A stretch of DNA of 64,000 bases from assembly GCF_041102575.1 (NCBI RefSeq), contig NZ_JBGCUE010000005.1, forward strand, positions 1-64,000, written 5' to 3'. Below the pieces are notes generated by a model. That model did not search any database. It was not told the DNA's origin and saw nothing but the letters and a program-made list of their open reading frames with translations. Source of the DNA: Tenuifilum sp. 4138str (lineage in GTDB: Bacteria; Bacteroidota; Bacteroidia; Bacteroidales; Tenuifilaceae). Numbering within the stretch: position 1 is the stretch's first letter; each line of letters starts with the position of its first letter. Shown here piece by piece: positions 9,100-18,330 of this stretch. Position numbers and translations under genes: made by a program.

Positions 9100-10422
9100 T
9101 TAGTTCTTGTACCGGCTGTTCACTCCATTCAGCCCTACTAATCGCCAATACCTTGCCCCTTGCGATTTGTAGTAAACAAGAATATTGTAAGCGTTTTCAG
9201 TTTCAAAAAAATTCGCCTCAATGCGGTTAAAGTCAGGTGTAGCCAAACCTTGGGAAACAAATACATACTTGTAGTTATAAAAGCCTTGTTTTAAAAGTAA
9301 TCGGGTTTCGTAGCAGTTGCATTCCGGATTATATTTCAATTTGAAATTTGGGTTAAGCTCCCAACCGCTTAGCTCGCCAAATATATAGATATCGCCATCG
9401 AACTGAACGTCGTTGCTGAGGGTGAAATATACCCATGTGTAATCGGCTTCCTCTTGGCTTTCTGTAACATCATCGCATTTAACAATGAATTTACCGTTAA
9501 TATCAGCGCTTTCGCTATAACGGTATGTTTTTACTCTTTTATCGGGCGTAAGTATGGTATGGTAAACACCATCGTATTGTTTTATGCCTTGTATTTCGGC
9601 AACCTGATAATGAAACGATTTTAGGTTTAGTTGCCTGAACTCATTTCCCCCTTCAAATATGGGTGATGTTGGGGTGTGGTAAATCAACATATGGCCATCG
9701 CTGAAATGTGGAGTATTAAAAGTCAGCTGGTTGTAGGGTTGGTTGTTTTGGTATAAAAGAACAACAACATCGTTATTAGGGTCAACCTTTCCAAGTAGAG
9801 CAGTACTAACCGTTAGTTCCATTTGCTGGTGGGTGCTTTGAATACTTGGTTCAATGGGTTGACGAATAAGGGCATCAGCTTTTACCAGTGGCTCATATAC
9901 CCTAAACTGTTGTTGAAGAACAATTTCGCTCCTATTGCTTTGCCTTACAACTTGCACGATGTAATTACCTGAAAGCTTAAGCTTAAGGTTACTATTTGGT
10001 ATTGTAAGGGTATAGTGCCTATATTGCACCAACGTTCCGGAAGAATACCGATAATCGTGAATGGGGTTAAAGTCAAAACCATCGGCATACTCCATGAACA
10101 CCATATTTGTAGGGTTCCAGCTATAGTCGCAATGAATTACGGTGTATTCGTATTGCTCCGTTTCATCTGATAAATCGTCGAATTCCAAAGTTATAGTTTC
10201 GTCGGTATTCAACTCAATTATTGGTTGAGTTAGCTCAAAACCGGTTTTGTAGGCTTTAACCGATTTTATGTTTGTTTTCCAGTGGTTCGATAATTTTTCA
10301 GGTTTTCCAAAAACATTTCCAGCCACTTCTCTGTTATTTGAGTAACAAAGCAGAGGGGTTAATATGGATATGATAAAAATAGATATATTAATATCTATAT
10401 ATCTGCTAAATTTGATATACAT
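9100..10422 (-). CDS. Type IX secretion system plug protein (DUF5103)
   Basis: A 440-aa exported protein with an N-terminal hydrophobic signal (INISIFIISILTPLLCYS), matching the DUF5103 / T9SS plug family. Characteristic blocks are LEFDDLSDETEQYEYTVIHC, SWNPTNMVFMEYADGFD and YRHYTLTIPN. In T9SS bacteria the plug closes the SprA outer-membrane channel when no cargo is passing. The later YIFGELSGW block resembles a starch-binding-like E-set domain, typical of this family. The ATG at 10422 is preferred; the TTG three bases earlier is less likely. No other core T9SS gene is adjacent, but porT lies at 23 kb. Confidence 0.85.
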   Translation of the reverse strand: MYIKFSRYIDINISIFIISILTPLLCYSNNREVAGNVFGKPEKLSNHWKTNIKSVKAYKTGFELTQPIIELNTDETITLEFDDLSDETEQYEYTVIHCDYSWNPTNMVFMEYADGFDFNPIHDYRYSSGTLVQYRHYTLTIPNSNLKLKLSGNYIVQVVRQSNRSEIVLQQQFRVYEPLVKADALIRQPIEPSIQSTHQQMELTVSTALLGKVDPNNDVVVLLYQNNQPYNQLTFNTPHFSDGHMLIYHTPTSPIFEGGNEFRQLNLKSFHYQVAEIQGIKQYDGVYHTILTPDKRVKTYRYSESADINGKFIVKCDDVTESQEEADYTWVYFTLSNDVQFDGDIYIFGELSGWELNPNFKLKYNPECNCYETRLLLKQGFYNYKYVFVSQGLATPDFNRIEANFFETENAYNILVYYKSQGARYWRLVGLNGVNSRYKN

Positions 10423-10433
10423 CAATTAATATT

Positions 10434-10466
10434 TTTGTTAACGTGTTACCAAAGATACTACATTTG
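10434..10466 (+). promoter_or_regulatory. Promoter of the nqr operon
   Basis: TTTG (10434-10437), 21 bp spacing, TACATTTG (10459-10466): a full Bacteroidota housekeeping promoter upstream of nqrA. A second -7-like word, TAAATTTG, at 10503-10510 could be an additional start site. Confidence 0.65.
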
Positions 10467-10531
10467 TGGCTGAGTTTTTTTAAGCAGGAGTTCAAAATTC
10501 CTTAAATTTGTTTTAGCAAAACACTAAAATA

Positions 10532-11890
10532 ATGTCTAAACCAATTAAAATCAAACGTGGATTGAATATCCCGTTAAAGGGTTCAGCTGAGAAGGTGCTG
10601 GTTCGCCTCGATAAGGCTGAAACTTACGGGGTTAAGCCAACCGACTTTCCCGGGCTTGTGCCCAAGCTCAATGTTGCGGTTGGCGATAAGGTCAGGGCGG
10701 GTTCGCCATTGTTTCACGACAAGTATAGGCCTAACATTGTATTTTCATCGCCTGTTAGCGGTGAAGTGGTTGATGTTAGGCGTGGAGAACGCAGGGTAAT
10801 ACTGGAGGTAGTTGTAAAGGCCGATAGAGGCGAGGTGGCTTATGAGGACTTTGGTCCTGCATCGCCCGAAACGCTTACCCGCGATGAGGTTATTGCAAGG
10901 CTGCTCAAGGCAGGAGCTTGGCCTTACATTAGGCAAAGGCCTTTTGGCATTATTGCCAATCCTGCTGATTCCCCAAAATCGATTTTCATTTCTGGCTTTG
11001 ATACCTCACCGCTGGCTCCCGATTTAGATTTTGCAGTTCAGGGTGAGGAGGAGAGTTTTCAGGCAGGCGTGGATGCGATTCGTAAGCTAACCACCGGAAA
11101 GGTCCACTTGGGGTTAAACTCCGATTTTCCACCCGCAAAAGCTTTTGCCAATGCAAAAGGAGTGGAGTTTCACTATTTTACTGGGCCTCATCCTACTGGT
11201 AATGTTGGTGTTCAAATTCACCATATCGACCCAATAAATAAAGGAGAGGTAGTATGGGTAGTAAATCCTCTGGATGTTATTATTATTGGACGCCTTTTCC
11301 TTAAAGGTATCTACGATGCAACCAAGGTAATTGCCTTAGCTGGCTCCGAGGTTGTGAAACCCCGATACTATAAGTTGATTTCCGGAGCAAGCATTGAGAG
11401 TATTATTAAGGATAATATTAGTACACAGGCTCAAGTTCGTATCATAAGCGGAAATGTGCTTACCGGTACACGTGTCGATAAATTGGGGTATTTAAGTTTT
11501 TATGATAACATGGTAACCGTTATTCCCGAAGGGAATAAGTATGAGTTTTTCGGATGGATTGCTCCGGGAGTCAATAAGCATAGCGCTTCACGTACTTTTC
11601 TATCGAAACTAATCCCAGGTAAGAGGTTTACCCTCGATACCAATATGCATGGTGGTCATAGGGCAATGGTGGTTACCGGCCAGTATGAGAAGGTTATGCC
11701 AATGGACATATACCCAATGCATCTGGTTAAAGCCATTCTGGCTAATGATATAGATAGGATGGAGCAACTAGGAATTTACGAAGTTGTTGAGGAAGATATG
11801 GCGCTTTGCGAGTATGTGTGCCCTTCAAAAACAGAGGTGCAGGCTATTCTACGCAAGGGCATTGAAACCATGATTAAAGAGTTAAGCTAA
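10532..11890 (+). CDS. nqrA: Na+-translocating NADH:quinone reductase subunit A
   Basis: First gene of the six-gene Na+-NQR operon. NqrA (452 aa) is the soluble, cofactor-free subunit at the quinone-binding side of the complex. It begins with IKRGLNIPLKG and contains the RnfC-like barrel (VVDVRRGERRVILEVV). The family blocks GPHPTGNVGVQIHHIDPI and HGGHRAMVVTGQYEKVMPMD are present. It ends 16 bp before nqrB. Length and motifs are normal. The Nqr complex oxidises NADH, reduces menaquinone and exports Na+. Confidence 0.96.
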   Translation: MSKPIKIKRGLNIPLKGSAEKVLVRLDKAETYGVKPTDFPGLVPKLNVAVGDKVRAGSPLFHDKYRPNIVFSSPVSGEVVDVRRGERRVILEVVVKADRGEVAYEDFGPASPETLTRDEVIARLLKAGAWPYIRQRPFGIIANPADSPKSIFISGFDTSPLAPDLDFAVQGEEESFQAGVDAIRKLTTGKVHLGLNSDFPPAKAFANAKGVEFHYFTGPHPTGNVGVQIHHIDPINKGEVVWVVNPLDVIIIGRLFLKGIYDATKVIALAGSEVVKPRYYKLISGASIESIIKDNISTQAQVRIISGNVLTGTRVDKLGYLSFYDNMVTVIPEGNKYEFFGWIAPGVNKHSASRTFLSKLIPGKRFTLDTNMHGGHRAMVVTGQYEKVMPMDIYPMHLVKAILANDIDRMEQLGIYEVVEEDMALCEYVCPSKTEVQAILRKGIETMIKELS

Positions 11891-11906
11891 CAATAATATC
11901 ATTGTA

Positions 11907-13073
11907 ATGAAAGCGTTACGAAATTACCTGGATAAGATTAAGCCGCACTTTCAGAAAGGTGGGAGGTTTGAGATGTTTCACTCAACCTTTGATGCGTTTG
12001 AAACTTTTCTGTTTGTGCCCAATACAGTTACTACCAAGGGAAGCCATATACGCGATTCGCTGGACTTGAAGCGCACTATGTCCATTGTGATTATCGCATT
12101 AATGCCTGCCATGCTTTTTGGAATGTGGAATGTTGGTTACCAGCATGCTCTTTCCATTGGTGCAAGCTGGAGTTTTTTTGAGACATTCTGGTATGGTTTT
12201 CTTAAAGTTTTACCATTAATTGTGGTAAGTTATGGTGTGGGACTTTCCATTGAGTTTGCATTCGCCCAGTCCAGAGGCCATGAGGTTAATGAGGGATTTC
12301 TAGTTAGCGGCTTGCTAATCCCGCTAATCATGCCTGTTGACGTTCCTCTCTGGATGCTTGCTATTGCGGTTGCCTTTGCAGTAATAATTGGAAAGGAGGT
12401 TTTCGGGGGAACAGGTTACAACGTATTCAACCCGGCTTTACTGGCAAGGGCTTTCCTTTTCTTTGCCTACCCTTCACACATGTCGGGCGATAAGGTTTGG
12501 ATTGCCGGGCTGACTCATGGACAAGGAGTAGTGGATGGTTTTTCAGGAGCCACCCCTCTTGCCAAAGCAGCAGCATACCAAATTGACCAGTTGCCTTCAG
12601 TATACGATATGTTCATGGGCTTTATTCCTGGCTCAGTAGGTGAAACATCTACTTTAGCAATTCTTATTGGTGCTGTCATACTTATAGTAACAGGAATTGG
12701 CAGTTGGAAAATCATGGTTTCGGTATTTGGAGGTGGCTTTGCAGCAGGTTTACTTTTTAATGCCTTTGCGGTTAACCCCTACATGGAGATTCCAGCATGG
12801 CAGCACCTAATTATGGGAGGCTTTGCATTTGGTGCTGTTTTTATGGCTACCGACCCCGTGAGCGCATCGCAAACCGAGAAGGGTAAGTGGATATACGGAT
12901 TTTTGGTAGGTTTTCTGGCCCTGCTTGTCAGAGTGCTTAACCCCGCTTACCCGGAAGGTATGATGCTTGCCATCCTGCTTATGAATGCATTCGCTCCACT
13001 AATTGATTACTACGTGGTTGAAGCCAACATTCGCCGAAGAATGAAACGCGCCAAAAAGGTTGCTAACGTCTAA
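11907..13073 (+). CDS. nqrB: Na+-NQR subunit B
   Basis: A 388-aa membrane subunit with about ten hydrophobic segments. The covalent-FMN threonine lies in the family motif SGAT (GFSGATPLAKA) near residue 213. Riboflavin- and Na+-site regions (NPALLARAFLFFAYP; ATDPVSASQTEKGKW) are conserved. In this family NqrB carries the FMN and riboflavin cofactors that couple electron transfer to Na+ movement. It follows nqrA by 16 bp and precedes nqrC by 13 bp, all in one direction. Confidence 0.96.
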   Translation: MKALRNYLDKIKPHFQKGGRFEMFHSTFDAFETFLFVPNTVTTKGSHIRDSLDLKRTMSIVIIALMPAMLFGMWNVGYQHALSIGASWSFFETFWYGFLKVLPLIVVSYGVGLSIEFAFAQSRGHEVNEGFLVSGLLIPLIMPVDVPLWMLAIAVAFAVIIGKEVFGGTGYNVFNPALLARAFLFFAYPSHMSGDKVWIAGLTHGQGVVDGFSGATPLAKAAAYQIDQLPSVYDMFMGFIPGSVGETSTLAILIGAVILIVTGIGSWKIMVSVFGGGFAAGLLFNAFAVNPYMEIPAWQHLIMGGFAFGAVFMATDPVSASQTEKGKWIYGFLVGFLALLVRVLNPAYPEGMMLAILLMNAFAPLIDYYVVEANIRRRMKRAKKVANV

Positions 13074-13086
13074 ACTTTGAAAAGCT

Positions 13087-13860
13087 ATGAGTTTACTGGA
13101 TAAGATAAAAAGCATGGACCGAAACAGCAATACCTATACAATTATGTATTCTTCGGTAATGGTTATTGTTGTAGCCATGCTGCTGGCTATTGCCTCAACG
13201 GCTTTAAAACCGGCACAAACCAAGAATATTGAAACGGAAAAGAAAATCGATATACTTCGCTCAATAGGCAAGGCTGATGGGGTTGAACAAGCCGCCAACA
13301 AGCATGCATTTGTTTCTGAAAACTTCAATAAGTATATCCCTGAGCAGGCTGTTGTTAACTCAAAAGGCGACACCATAACCGGTGTGGTTGCATTTAATGT
13401 AGATTTGAAGCTTGAAATGTCCAAGCCCATTGAGCAGCGAAACCTTCCGGTTTACAAGGCTAAACTCGATGATGGTAGCATAAAGTATATTATTCCCCTT
13501 CGTGGACGTGGCCTTTGGGGACCTATTTGGGGCTATATCGCTTTAAACGATGATTTGAATACCATTTACGGTGCCACTTTTGCTCATCAGGGAGAAACGC
13601 CAGGATTAGGCGCTGAAATCTCCACTCCCGAGTTTCAGGAGCAATTCAAGGGAAAATCAATTTTTCAGGGCGACAGCATTTTAACCTTTACTTCCGTAAA
13701 GGTGGTAAAAGGTGGTGCCGCACCCAACGATCCCCATGGGGTTGATGCCATTTCGGGTGGTACCATTACCAGCAAAGGGCTCGAAAGTATGCTTTTCGAT
13801 TGCCTAGCTGCCTACCAAAGCTATTTTCAAAAAGTAAAAAACAGTATTAGCCATGAGTGA
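13087..13860 (+). CDS. nqrC: Na+-NQR subunit C
   Basis: A 257-aa protein with one N-terminal transmembrane helix ([20 protein letters not shown]) and a large FMN-binding domain on the outer face. The flavinylation motif reads SGGTITS, with the acceptor threonine near residue 225; the common form is SGAT, so the G is a mild variant. The block [16 protein letters not shown] is characteristic. Its last 8 bp overlap the start of nqrD. FMN attachment to NqrB and NqrC requires an ApbE-type transferase, which is not in this window. Confidence 0.95.
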   Translation: MSLLDKIKSMDRNSNTYTIMYSSVMVIVVAMLLAIASTALKPAQTKNIETEKKIDILRSIGKADGVEQAANKHAFVSENFNKYIPEQAVVNSKGDTITGVVAFNVDLKLEMSKPIEQRNLPVYKAKLDDGSIKYIIPLRGRGLWGPIWGYIALNDDLNTIYGATFAHQGETPGLGAEISTPEFQEQFKGKSIFQGDSILTFTSVKVVKGGAAPNDPHGVDAISGGTITSKGLESMLFDCLAAYQSYFQKVKNSISHE

Positions 13861-14512
13861 AGTTAAGGAAAGGGAGCCATGGTTCTCCCCAAAGAACATT
13901 AAGCTGCTTACCGAGCCAATTGACTCTAAAAACCCAGTGACTGTTTTAGTATTGGGTATTTGTTCAGCCTTGGCTGTTACCGTTAAGCTCAAACCTGCCA
14001 TTGTAATGGCTATTTCCGTAATTGTTGTAACCGCTTTCTCAAACCTGATAATTTCATTAATCCGGAATTCAATTCCTAACCGTATCCGTATTATTGTGCA
14101 GCTGGTTGTTATTGCCTCGCTGGTAATTCTGGTCGATCAAATACTGAAAGCTTATGTTTACGATGTAAGCAAACAGTTATCGGTTTTTGTAGGGTTAATT
14201 ATAACAAACTGCATAATCATGGGACGCCTAGAGGCTTTTGCGCTGGGTAATAAGCCCTGGCCATCGTTTCTCGATGGTATTGGTAACGGATTAGGTTATG
14301 GTTTAATCCTGGTTATTGTAGCTTTTTTCCGTGAGCTACTTGGCTCAGGAACCATTTTTAACTATAGGGTTATACCCATTGATTGGTATATCAAAAACGG
14401 AGGTTTTTATGAGAATAACGGTATGATGATTCTACCTCCGATGGCGCTGATTACTGTTGGTATCATAATTTGGATACAACGTAGCAGGAACCGAAAACTT
14501 ATTGAGGATTAA
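13853..14512 (+). CDS. nqrD: Na+-NQR subunit D
   Basis: A 219-aa integral membrane subunit, paralogous to NqrE. Two cysteines, in [16 protein letters not shown] and [15 protein letters not shown], match the positions that with two from NqrE hold the intramembrane iron centre. It starts within the final codons of nqrC (8-bp overlap). The C-terminus ends in a basic tail (QRSRNRKL). Confidence 0.95.
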   Translation: MSEVKEREPWFSPKNIKLLTEPIDSKNPVTVLVLGICSALAVTVKLKPAIVMAISVIVVTAFSNLIISLIRNSIPNRIRIIVQLVVIASLVILVDQILKAYVYDVSKQLSVFVGLIITNCIIMGRLEAFALGNKPWPSFLDGIGNGLGYGLILVIVAFFRELLGSGTIFNYRVIPIDWYIKNGGFYENNGMMILPPMALITVGIIIWIQRSRNRKLIED

Positions 14513-14534
14513 CCACAAAAAATTGACCTAAGGT

Positions 14535-15152
14535 ATGGAACATCTAATCAACATATTTGTCAAGTCCATATTTGTCGATAATATGGTTTTTGCTTACTTT
14601 CTAGGTATGTGCTCGTATCTGGCCGTATCAAAAACAGTAAAGACATCAATGGGGCTTGGCATTGCAGTAATATTCGTGATGGCTATTACTGTTCCCGTAA
14701 ACTATTTAATGAACAAGTACTTACTACTACCGGGTGCGTTAAGCTGGCTTGATCCCAGTTTTGCAAATTTAGATCTAAGCTTCCTCTCGTTTATTATGTT
14801 CATTGCTGTTATAGCATCCATGGTGCAACTGGTTGAGATGGTGGTAGAGAAGTTTTCGCCATCGTTGTACAACTCCCTTGGAATATTTTTACCCCTTATT
14901 GCAGTAAACTGTGCAATACTGGGAGGCTCATTATTCATGCAGGAACGTGAATACGAAACCCTTGCCGAGGCTACTGTTTTTGGAGTTGGCTCAGGGGTAG
15001 GCTGGGCTCTAGCTATTGTAAGCATTGCTGCAATCCGCGAAAAACTCAAGTATTCCGATATCCCTAAACCATTACGGGGGTTAGGTATTGCATTCATTCT
15101 TACAGGTTTAATGGGCATTGCGTTCATGACTTTTATGGGCATCAAGTTGTAA
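14535..15152 (+). CDS. nqrE: Na+-NQR subunit E
   Basis: A 205-aa integral membrane subunit with about six helices. Cys26 ([11 protein letters not shown]) and the cysteine of [11 protein letters not shown] near residue 122 are the expected iron-centre ligands. The [18 protein letters not shown] start and the [12 protein letters not shown] block are typical. It lies between nqrD (22 bp) and nqrF (22 bp). Confidence 0.95.
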   Translation: MEHLINIFVKSIFVDNMVFAYFLGMCSYLAVSKTVKTSMGLGIAVIFVMAITVPVNYLMNKYLLLPGALSWLDPSFANLDLSFLSFIMFIAVIASMVQLVEMVVEKFSPSLYNSLGIFLPLIAVNCAILGGSLFMQEREYETLAEATVFGVGSGVGWALAIVSIAAIREKLKYSDIPKPLRGLGIAFILTGLMGIAFMTFMGIKL

Positions 15153-15174
15153 AAACTGTAAAAACTATTTAACC

Positions 15175-16434
15175 ATGATATTACTTTCAGGGAACGGAAC
15201 CATTATAATTTCAGCAATTGCAGTATTCCTGCTAATTATTTTGTTGCTGGTAGCGGTTCTGCTATACGCTAAGGCAAAACTTACCCCCCAGGGTAGGGTG
15301 AAGTTGATAATTAATGAGGAGAAGACTCTTGAAGTAGATCCCGGGGGAACAATTCTTTCAACCCTATCAAATAACGGAGTTTTTCTTCCATCGGCATGTG
15401 GTGGAGGCGGAACTTGTGGCATGTGTAAGTGCAGGGTTTTGGAAGGTGGTGGAAGCATTTTACCAACCGAGGTGGGATTTTTTACCCGTAAGCAGCAGAA
15501 CGACCACTGGCGACTGGGTTGTCAGGTAAAAATTAGAGAGGACATAAAGATTGAGGTGCCCGAAGAGGTTTTAGGTATTAAGAAGTGGGAGTGCGAAGTG
15601 GTATCGAACCACAATGTGGCAACTTTTATTAAGGAGTTTGTGGTCAAGCTACCCGAGGGTGAAAAGTTACATTTCCGTTCTGGTGGCTATATACAGATTG
15701 ATGTGCCTAAGGTTGAGGTAGATTTTGCTAAGGATATCGATGTTGAACCTGAATACCGCGACGAGTGGGATAGGTACAAGATGTGGGATTTGAAGATGAA
15801 GAATACCGAGGAAACATTCCGCGCATACTCCATGGCAAACCACCCAGCGGAGGACAATATAATCATGCTTAACGTTCGTATTGCTACTCCGCCCTGGGAT
15901 AGGGAGAAAAATGCTTTTATGAACGTAAACCCCGGGGTTTGTTCAAGTTTCATTTTTTCGCGTAAACCCGGCGATAAGGTCATGATTTCAGGACCATATG
16001 GCGAGTTCTTCATAAAGGACACCCAGAATGAGATGATGTTTATTGGTGGTGGCGCTGGAATGGCTCCCATGCGCTCGCATATATTTGATCAATTCCTAAC
16101 CAAACGTACTACCCGGAAGGCTACTTTCTGGTATGGAGCCCGTTCAAAACGAGAAATTTTCTACGAGGAGCACTTCCGTAAAATTGAGCAGGAATTCCCT
16201 AACTTCAAATTCACCATTGCCCTTTCAGAACCCAAACCAGAGGATAACTGGACAGGCCATGTAGGATTTATCCATCAGGTTATTTACGATAATTACCTTT
16301 CAAAACACGATGCTCCTGAGGACATTGAGTACTACCTCTGTGGTCCGCCAGCCATGAACGATGCCGTTCAAAAAATGTTGTTCGATTTAGGTGTACCCGA
16401 GGAGATGATTGCATTTGACGATTTTGGTGGATAA
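15175..16434 (+). CDS. nqrF: Na+-NQR subunit F, NADH-oxidising flavoprotein
   Basis: Electron entry subunit, 419 aa. An N-terminal membrane helix is followed by a plant-type [2Fe-2S] domain with Cys75, Cys81 and Cys84 ([10 protein letters not shown]) and a fourth cysteine in LGCQVKI. Next come the FAD domain (RAYSMAN) and the NADH domain ([12 protein letters not shown], then [10 protein letters not shown]). It ends in DDFGG, as is usual. It is the last gene of the operon; a strong palindromic terminator follows 31 bp after the stop. Confidence 0.96.
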   Translation: MILLSGNGTIIISAIAVFLLIILLLVAVLLYAKAKLTPQGRVKLIINEEKTLEVDPGGTILSTLSNNGVFLPSACGGGGTCGMCKCRVLEGGGSILPTEVGFFTRKQQNDHWRLGCQVKIREDIKIEVPEEVLGIKKWECEVVSNHNVATFIKEFVVKLPEGEKLHFRSGGYIQIDVPKVEVDFAKDIDVEPEYRDEWDRYKMWDLKMKNTEETFRAYSMANHPAEDNIIMLNVRIATPPWDREKNAFMNVNPGVCSSFIFSRKPGDKVMISGPYGEFFIKDTQNEMMFIGGGAGMAPMRSHIFDQFLTKRTTRKATFWYGARSKREIFYEEHFRKIEQEFPNFKFTIALSEPKPEDNWTGHVGFIHQVIYDNYLSKHDAPEDIEYYLCGPPAMNDAVQKMLFDLGVPEEMIAFDDFGG

Positions 16435-16465
16435 AACATTGTTTAACTAAACTTAATATTCCTTT

Positions 16466-16497
16466 AACCCGCATTAGCTAATGCGGGTTTTATCTTT
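16466..16497 (+). terminator. Terminator of the nqr operon
   Basis: Perfect inverted repeat: AACCCGCATTAG (16466-16477) followed directly by CTAATGCGGGTT (16478-16489), then TTTATCTTT. Confidence 0.85.
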
Positions 16498-16587
16498 GCG
16501 GTGTCATTTGAAACAGAAAAGAGTTAGTTTTCTCATAGGCTTTTGGTTTTTGAGTTAGGTTTAGGTTTGGTTTTAGGTTAAAGGTAA

Positions 16588-16616
16588 CAAAATGGGGCTG
16601 TAAAGCCCCTTTTGTT
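16588..16616. terminator. Hairpin terminator next to mobile element A
   Basis: GGGGCT (16594-16599), GTAA loop, AGCCCC (16604-16609), with A-rich and T-rich flanks on both strands. On the minus strand it would have ended the 90-aa gene at 17842-18114 before element A was inserted between them. On the plus strand it backs up the nqr terminator. Confidence 0.7.
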
Positions 16617-16630
16617 TTTATATTGATATT

Positions 16631-17833
16631 TCAATGTTGTTTAGTTAAGGTTATTTGTCATGTTTCGCGCAAGCGAAACATCACACTGTTGTGATTTATA
16701 GGGATAGACTTCGCCGAAGCATCTCATTGCTCTTTTCTCTTCAATCCTTTGAATAGATCCCTCGACTTTGCTTGGGATGACAAAAAACCTATCTTCCATT
16801 CTGCTCCCTTGTCATGCTGAGCAAGCCGAAGCATCTCTATACCTTTAATTCTTTTTGTTTTTCTTTAAACCGCTCTTTGCCATGCCTTTCCGTTGCGATG
16901 CAATCCTTCAGTTTCGCTCTTAGGAATATGTATTGCGTGCATCGCTATGCATGTGGGAATAAACATGGTGTTACAAATATTACGCCCCTACGGGGCTGGA
17001 AGCGTTGTTAGTTGTTCGTGTAATTGACCTCACCCCTAGCCCCTCTCCTGATAGGAGAGGGGAGAAGCAATTAGGAAACTTTGTTGCAGGGCTAAAGTCT
17101 CCCCTATCAGGGGAGATTTAGAGGGGTCATCTAGATTGGATGTGGAAAACAACCTCACCCCAGCCCTTTTCCCTTAGAGGGAATGAAGCAGAAGAAACAA
17201 GCAGAGGCATAAAAGCCTGACCCGGCAATGGGTCGGGGGTGGAACGTGGCGGTGGGTTTAGTAAGCGATATCACATGAATCACGCCGAAGGCGTGGCGAA
17301 TAGTATCGCGTGGCAGTTCCACCCGCGGGGTACCCATCGGGTCGGGCTTTTCAGCCTTGATTTTCTTTGGTTCTTTCTTGTATCAAGACAAGAAAGAACA
17401 TGTAAACCGCTCTTTGCCATGCTATTCTGTTGCGATGCAAAATTTCACCTTTACCCTTTGGAAAATGTATTGCGTGCATCGCAAAAAAAATTTTAATACC
17501 TCAATACCCTGGGTTAAAACCCAGGGCTAATGTGATTTGCCCTTTCAGGGCGATTTATGTGTGCGTCTAAAGACGTGTGCTAACTAGTGAGTTCTTAAAT
17601 CTTAAATCGAGATCCCTCGACTACGCTCGGGATGACTATGGAGTTGTAAATGTTAAGCCCCTACGGGGCTGGAAGAGTTGTTCGTTGTTCGTGGAATCGT
17701 TGTTCGTGAAGCTATTGTCATTTTGAGCTAAGCGAAACGTCTCATGGGGTCGATTAGAGATCCTTCGCTCCCCGCTAGGGCGGGACAGGCCGCTCGGGAG
17801 GACAGGCATATTTTTATTAACTAAACGACATTG
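16631..17833 (+). mobile_element. Non-coding TIR element, copy A
   Basis: A 1203-bp segment without a credible gene. Left end CAATGTTGTTTAGTTAA and right end TTAACTAAACGACATTG form a 17-bp terminal inverted repeat with one mismatch. Perfect 10-bp direct repeats TATTGATATT lie outside at 16621-16630 and 17834-17843, as expected for a target-site duplication. The interior is a chain of palindromic modules: several GTCATnnTGAGC...GAAGCATCTC boxes; two GCGATGCA...TGCATCGC hairpins (16895-16945, 17432-17482); a CCCCTACGGGGCTGGAAG box (twice); a long structured hairpin (17211-17351); a 12-bp stem (17370-17399); and a CCCTGGG/CCCAGGG hairpin near 17508. The same chain recurs inverted at 60022-61280. 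Short reading frames inside are repeat translations. Confidence 0.85.
17211..17351. other. Long structured hairpin inside element A
   Basis: Nested pairing over about 140 nt. AAAAGCCTGACCCG... (17211 on) pairs with ...CGGGTCGGGCTTTT (to 17351). GGGTGGAAC (17237-17245) pairs with GTTCCACCC (17316-17324), GCGATA (17265-17270) with TATCGC (17304-17309), and CACGCC (17281-17286) with GGCGTG (17290-17295). It is directly followed by a second stem, GTTCTTTCTTGT (17370-17381) with ACAAGAAAGAAC (17388-17399). The same fold exists in copy B. Whether it acts as DNA cruciform or as RNA is unknown. Confidence 0.7.
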
Positions 17834-17841
17834 TATTGATA

Positions 17842-18114
17842 TTAGTTTTTACTCAAGGGCGGATAGGGTGGAGTGGTTGCTAATTTTTCATCCACAATAT
17901 CTGATAGTAGAATACTTAGCTCATTAATAGTTTTTTTGTCTTCAATTATCTCTATCACTTCTTCCTTATTAAGAAAATTAAGAATAAAAAAGGAATCAAA
18001 GTCGATGTTTAATCTCAAATACTGATAGAATCTTTGGTTTTCAAGTTCAAAACCCATTGATTTTGCATACTTCTTCAATCTTTTTTCCAGTTCTTCTTTT
18101 GTTAGTTTAGCCAT
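17842..18114 (-). CDS. Hypothetical 90-aa protein
   Basis: Short, Lys/Glu-rich, probably helical and cytoplasmic protein (MAKLTKEELEKRLKKYAKSM...). There is no signal peptide or membrane segment, and I do not recognise a family. The AT-rich composition differs from the neighbouring element. The last residues (TTPPYPPLSKN) are proline-rich and may be poorly conserved. Its stop codon lies inside the right target duplication of element A: insertion left the stop intact but moved the hairpin at 16588-16616 about 1.2 kb away. The ATG at 18114 is the only good start. Confidence 0.55.
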   Translation of the reverse strand: MAKLTKEELEKRLKKYAKSMGFELENQRFYQYLRLNIDFDSFFILNFLNKEEVIEIIEDKKTINELSILLSDIVDEKLATTPPYPPLSKN

Positions 18115-18270
18115 GCCTTTTTGTATTTCAAAACAGAATATAATTTAATTGATAATTCTGATACTTGCAAGTGTGATCATCATATACTCACTGATTTCAT
18201 TTGAAAATTGAAGGAATAATATACATAATCCCTAAGCAGTGAATCAAAAGCATGTTGGTTATATAAATAA

Positions 18271-18290
18271 AAAAAGCGCCTAAAGGCGCT
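18271..18290 (-). terminator. Terminator of the zinc metallopeptidase gene
   Basis: AGCGCC (18275-18280), TAAA loop, GGCGCT (18285-18290). On the minus strand it runs into seven T residues. Confidence 0.8.
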
Positions 18291-18330
18291 GTTAAAATAA
18301 AAACCAAATAAAAAAGATTAGGGTTAGTTG

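Noticed and set aside
14702-15145. 147-aa minus-strand frame inside nqrE
   Set aside because: Antisense shadow of a membrane-protein gene; the nqrE reading frame explains the conservation.
16504-16534. Ten-codon minus-strand frame MRKLTLFCFK with an AACC-rich leader
   Set aside because: No downstream gene for a leader peptide to control; nqrF is convergent. Too short to support alone.
16491-16616. Possible small RNA after nqrF (TATCTTTG followed by a hairpin terminator 100 nt later)
   Set aside because: The TAnnTTTG word overlaps the U-tract of the nqr terminator and has no -33 element at the right distance.
16814-17496. Open frames inside element A, including one reading MGTPRVELPRDT
   Set aside because: They translate palindromic repeat modules; the same peptide recurs at 60570 in the inverted copy and is open because the hairpin is GC-rich, not because of coding selection.
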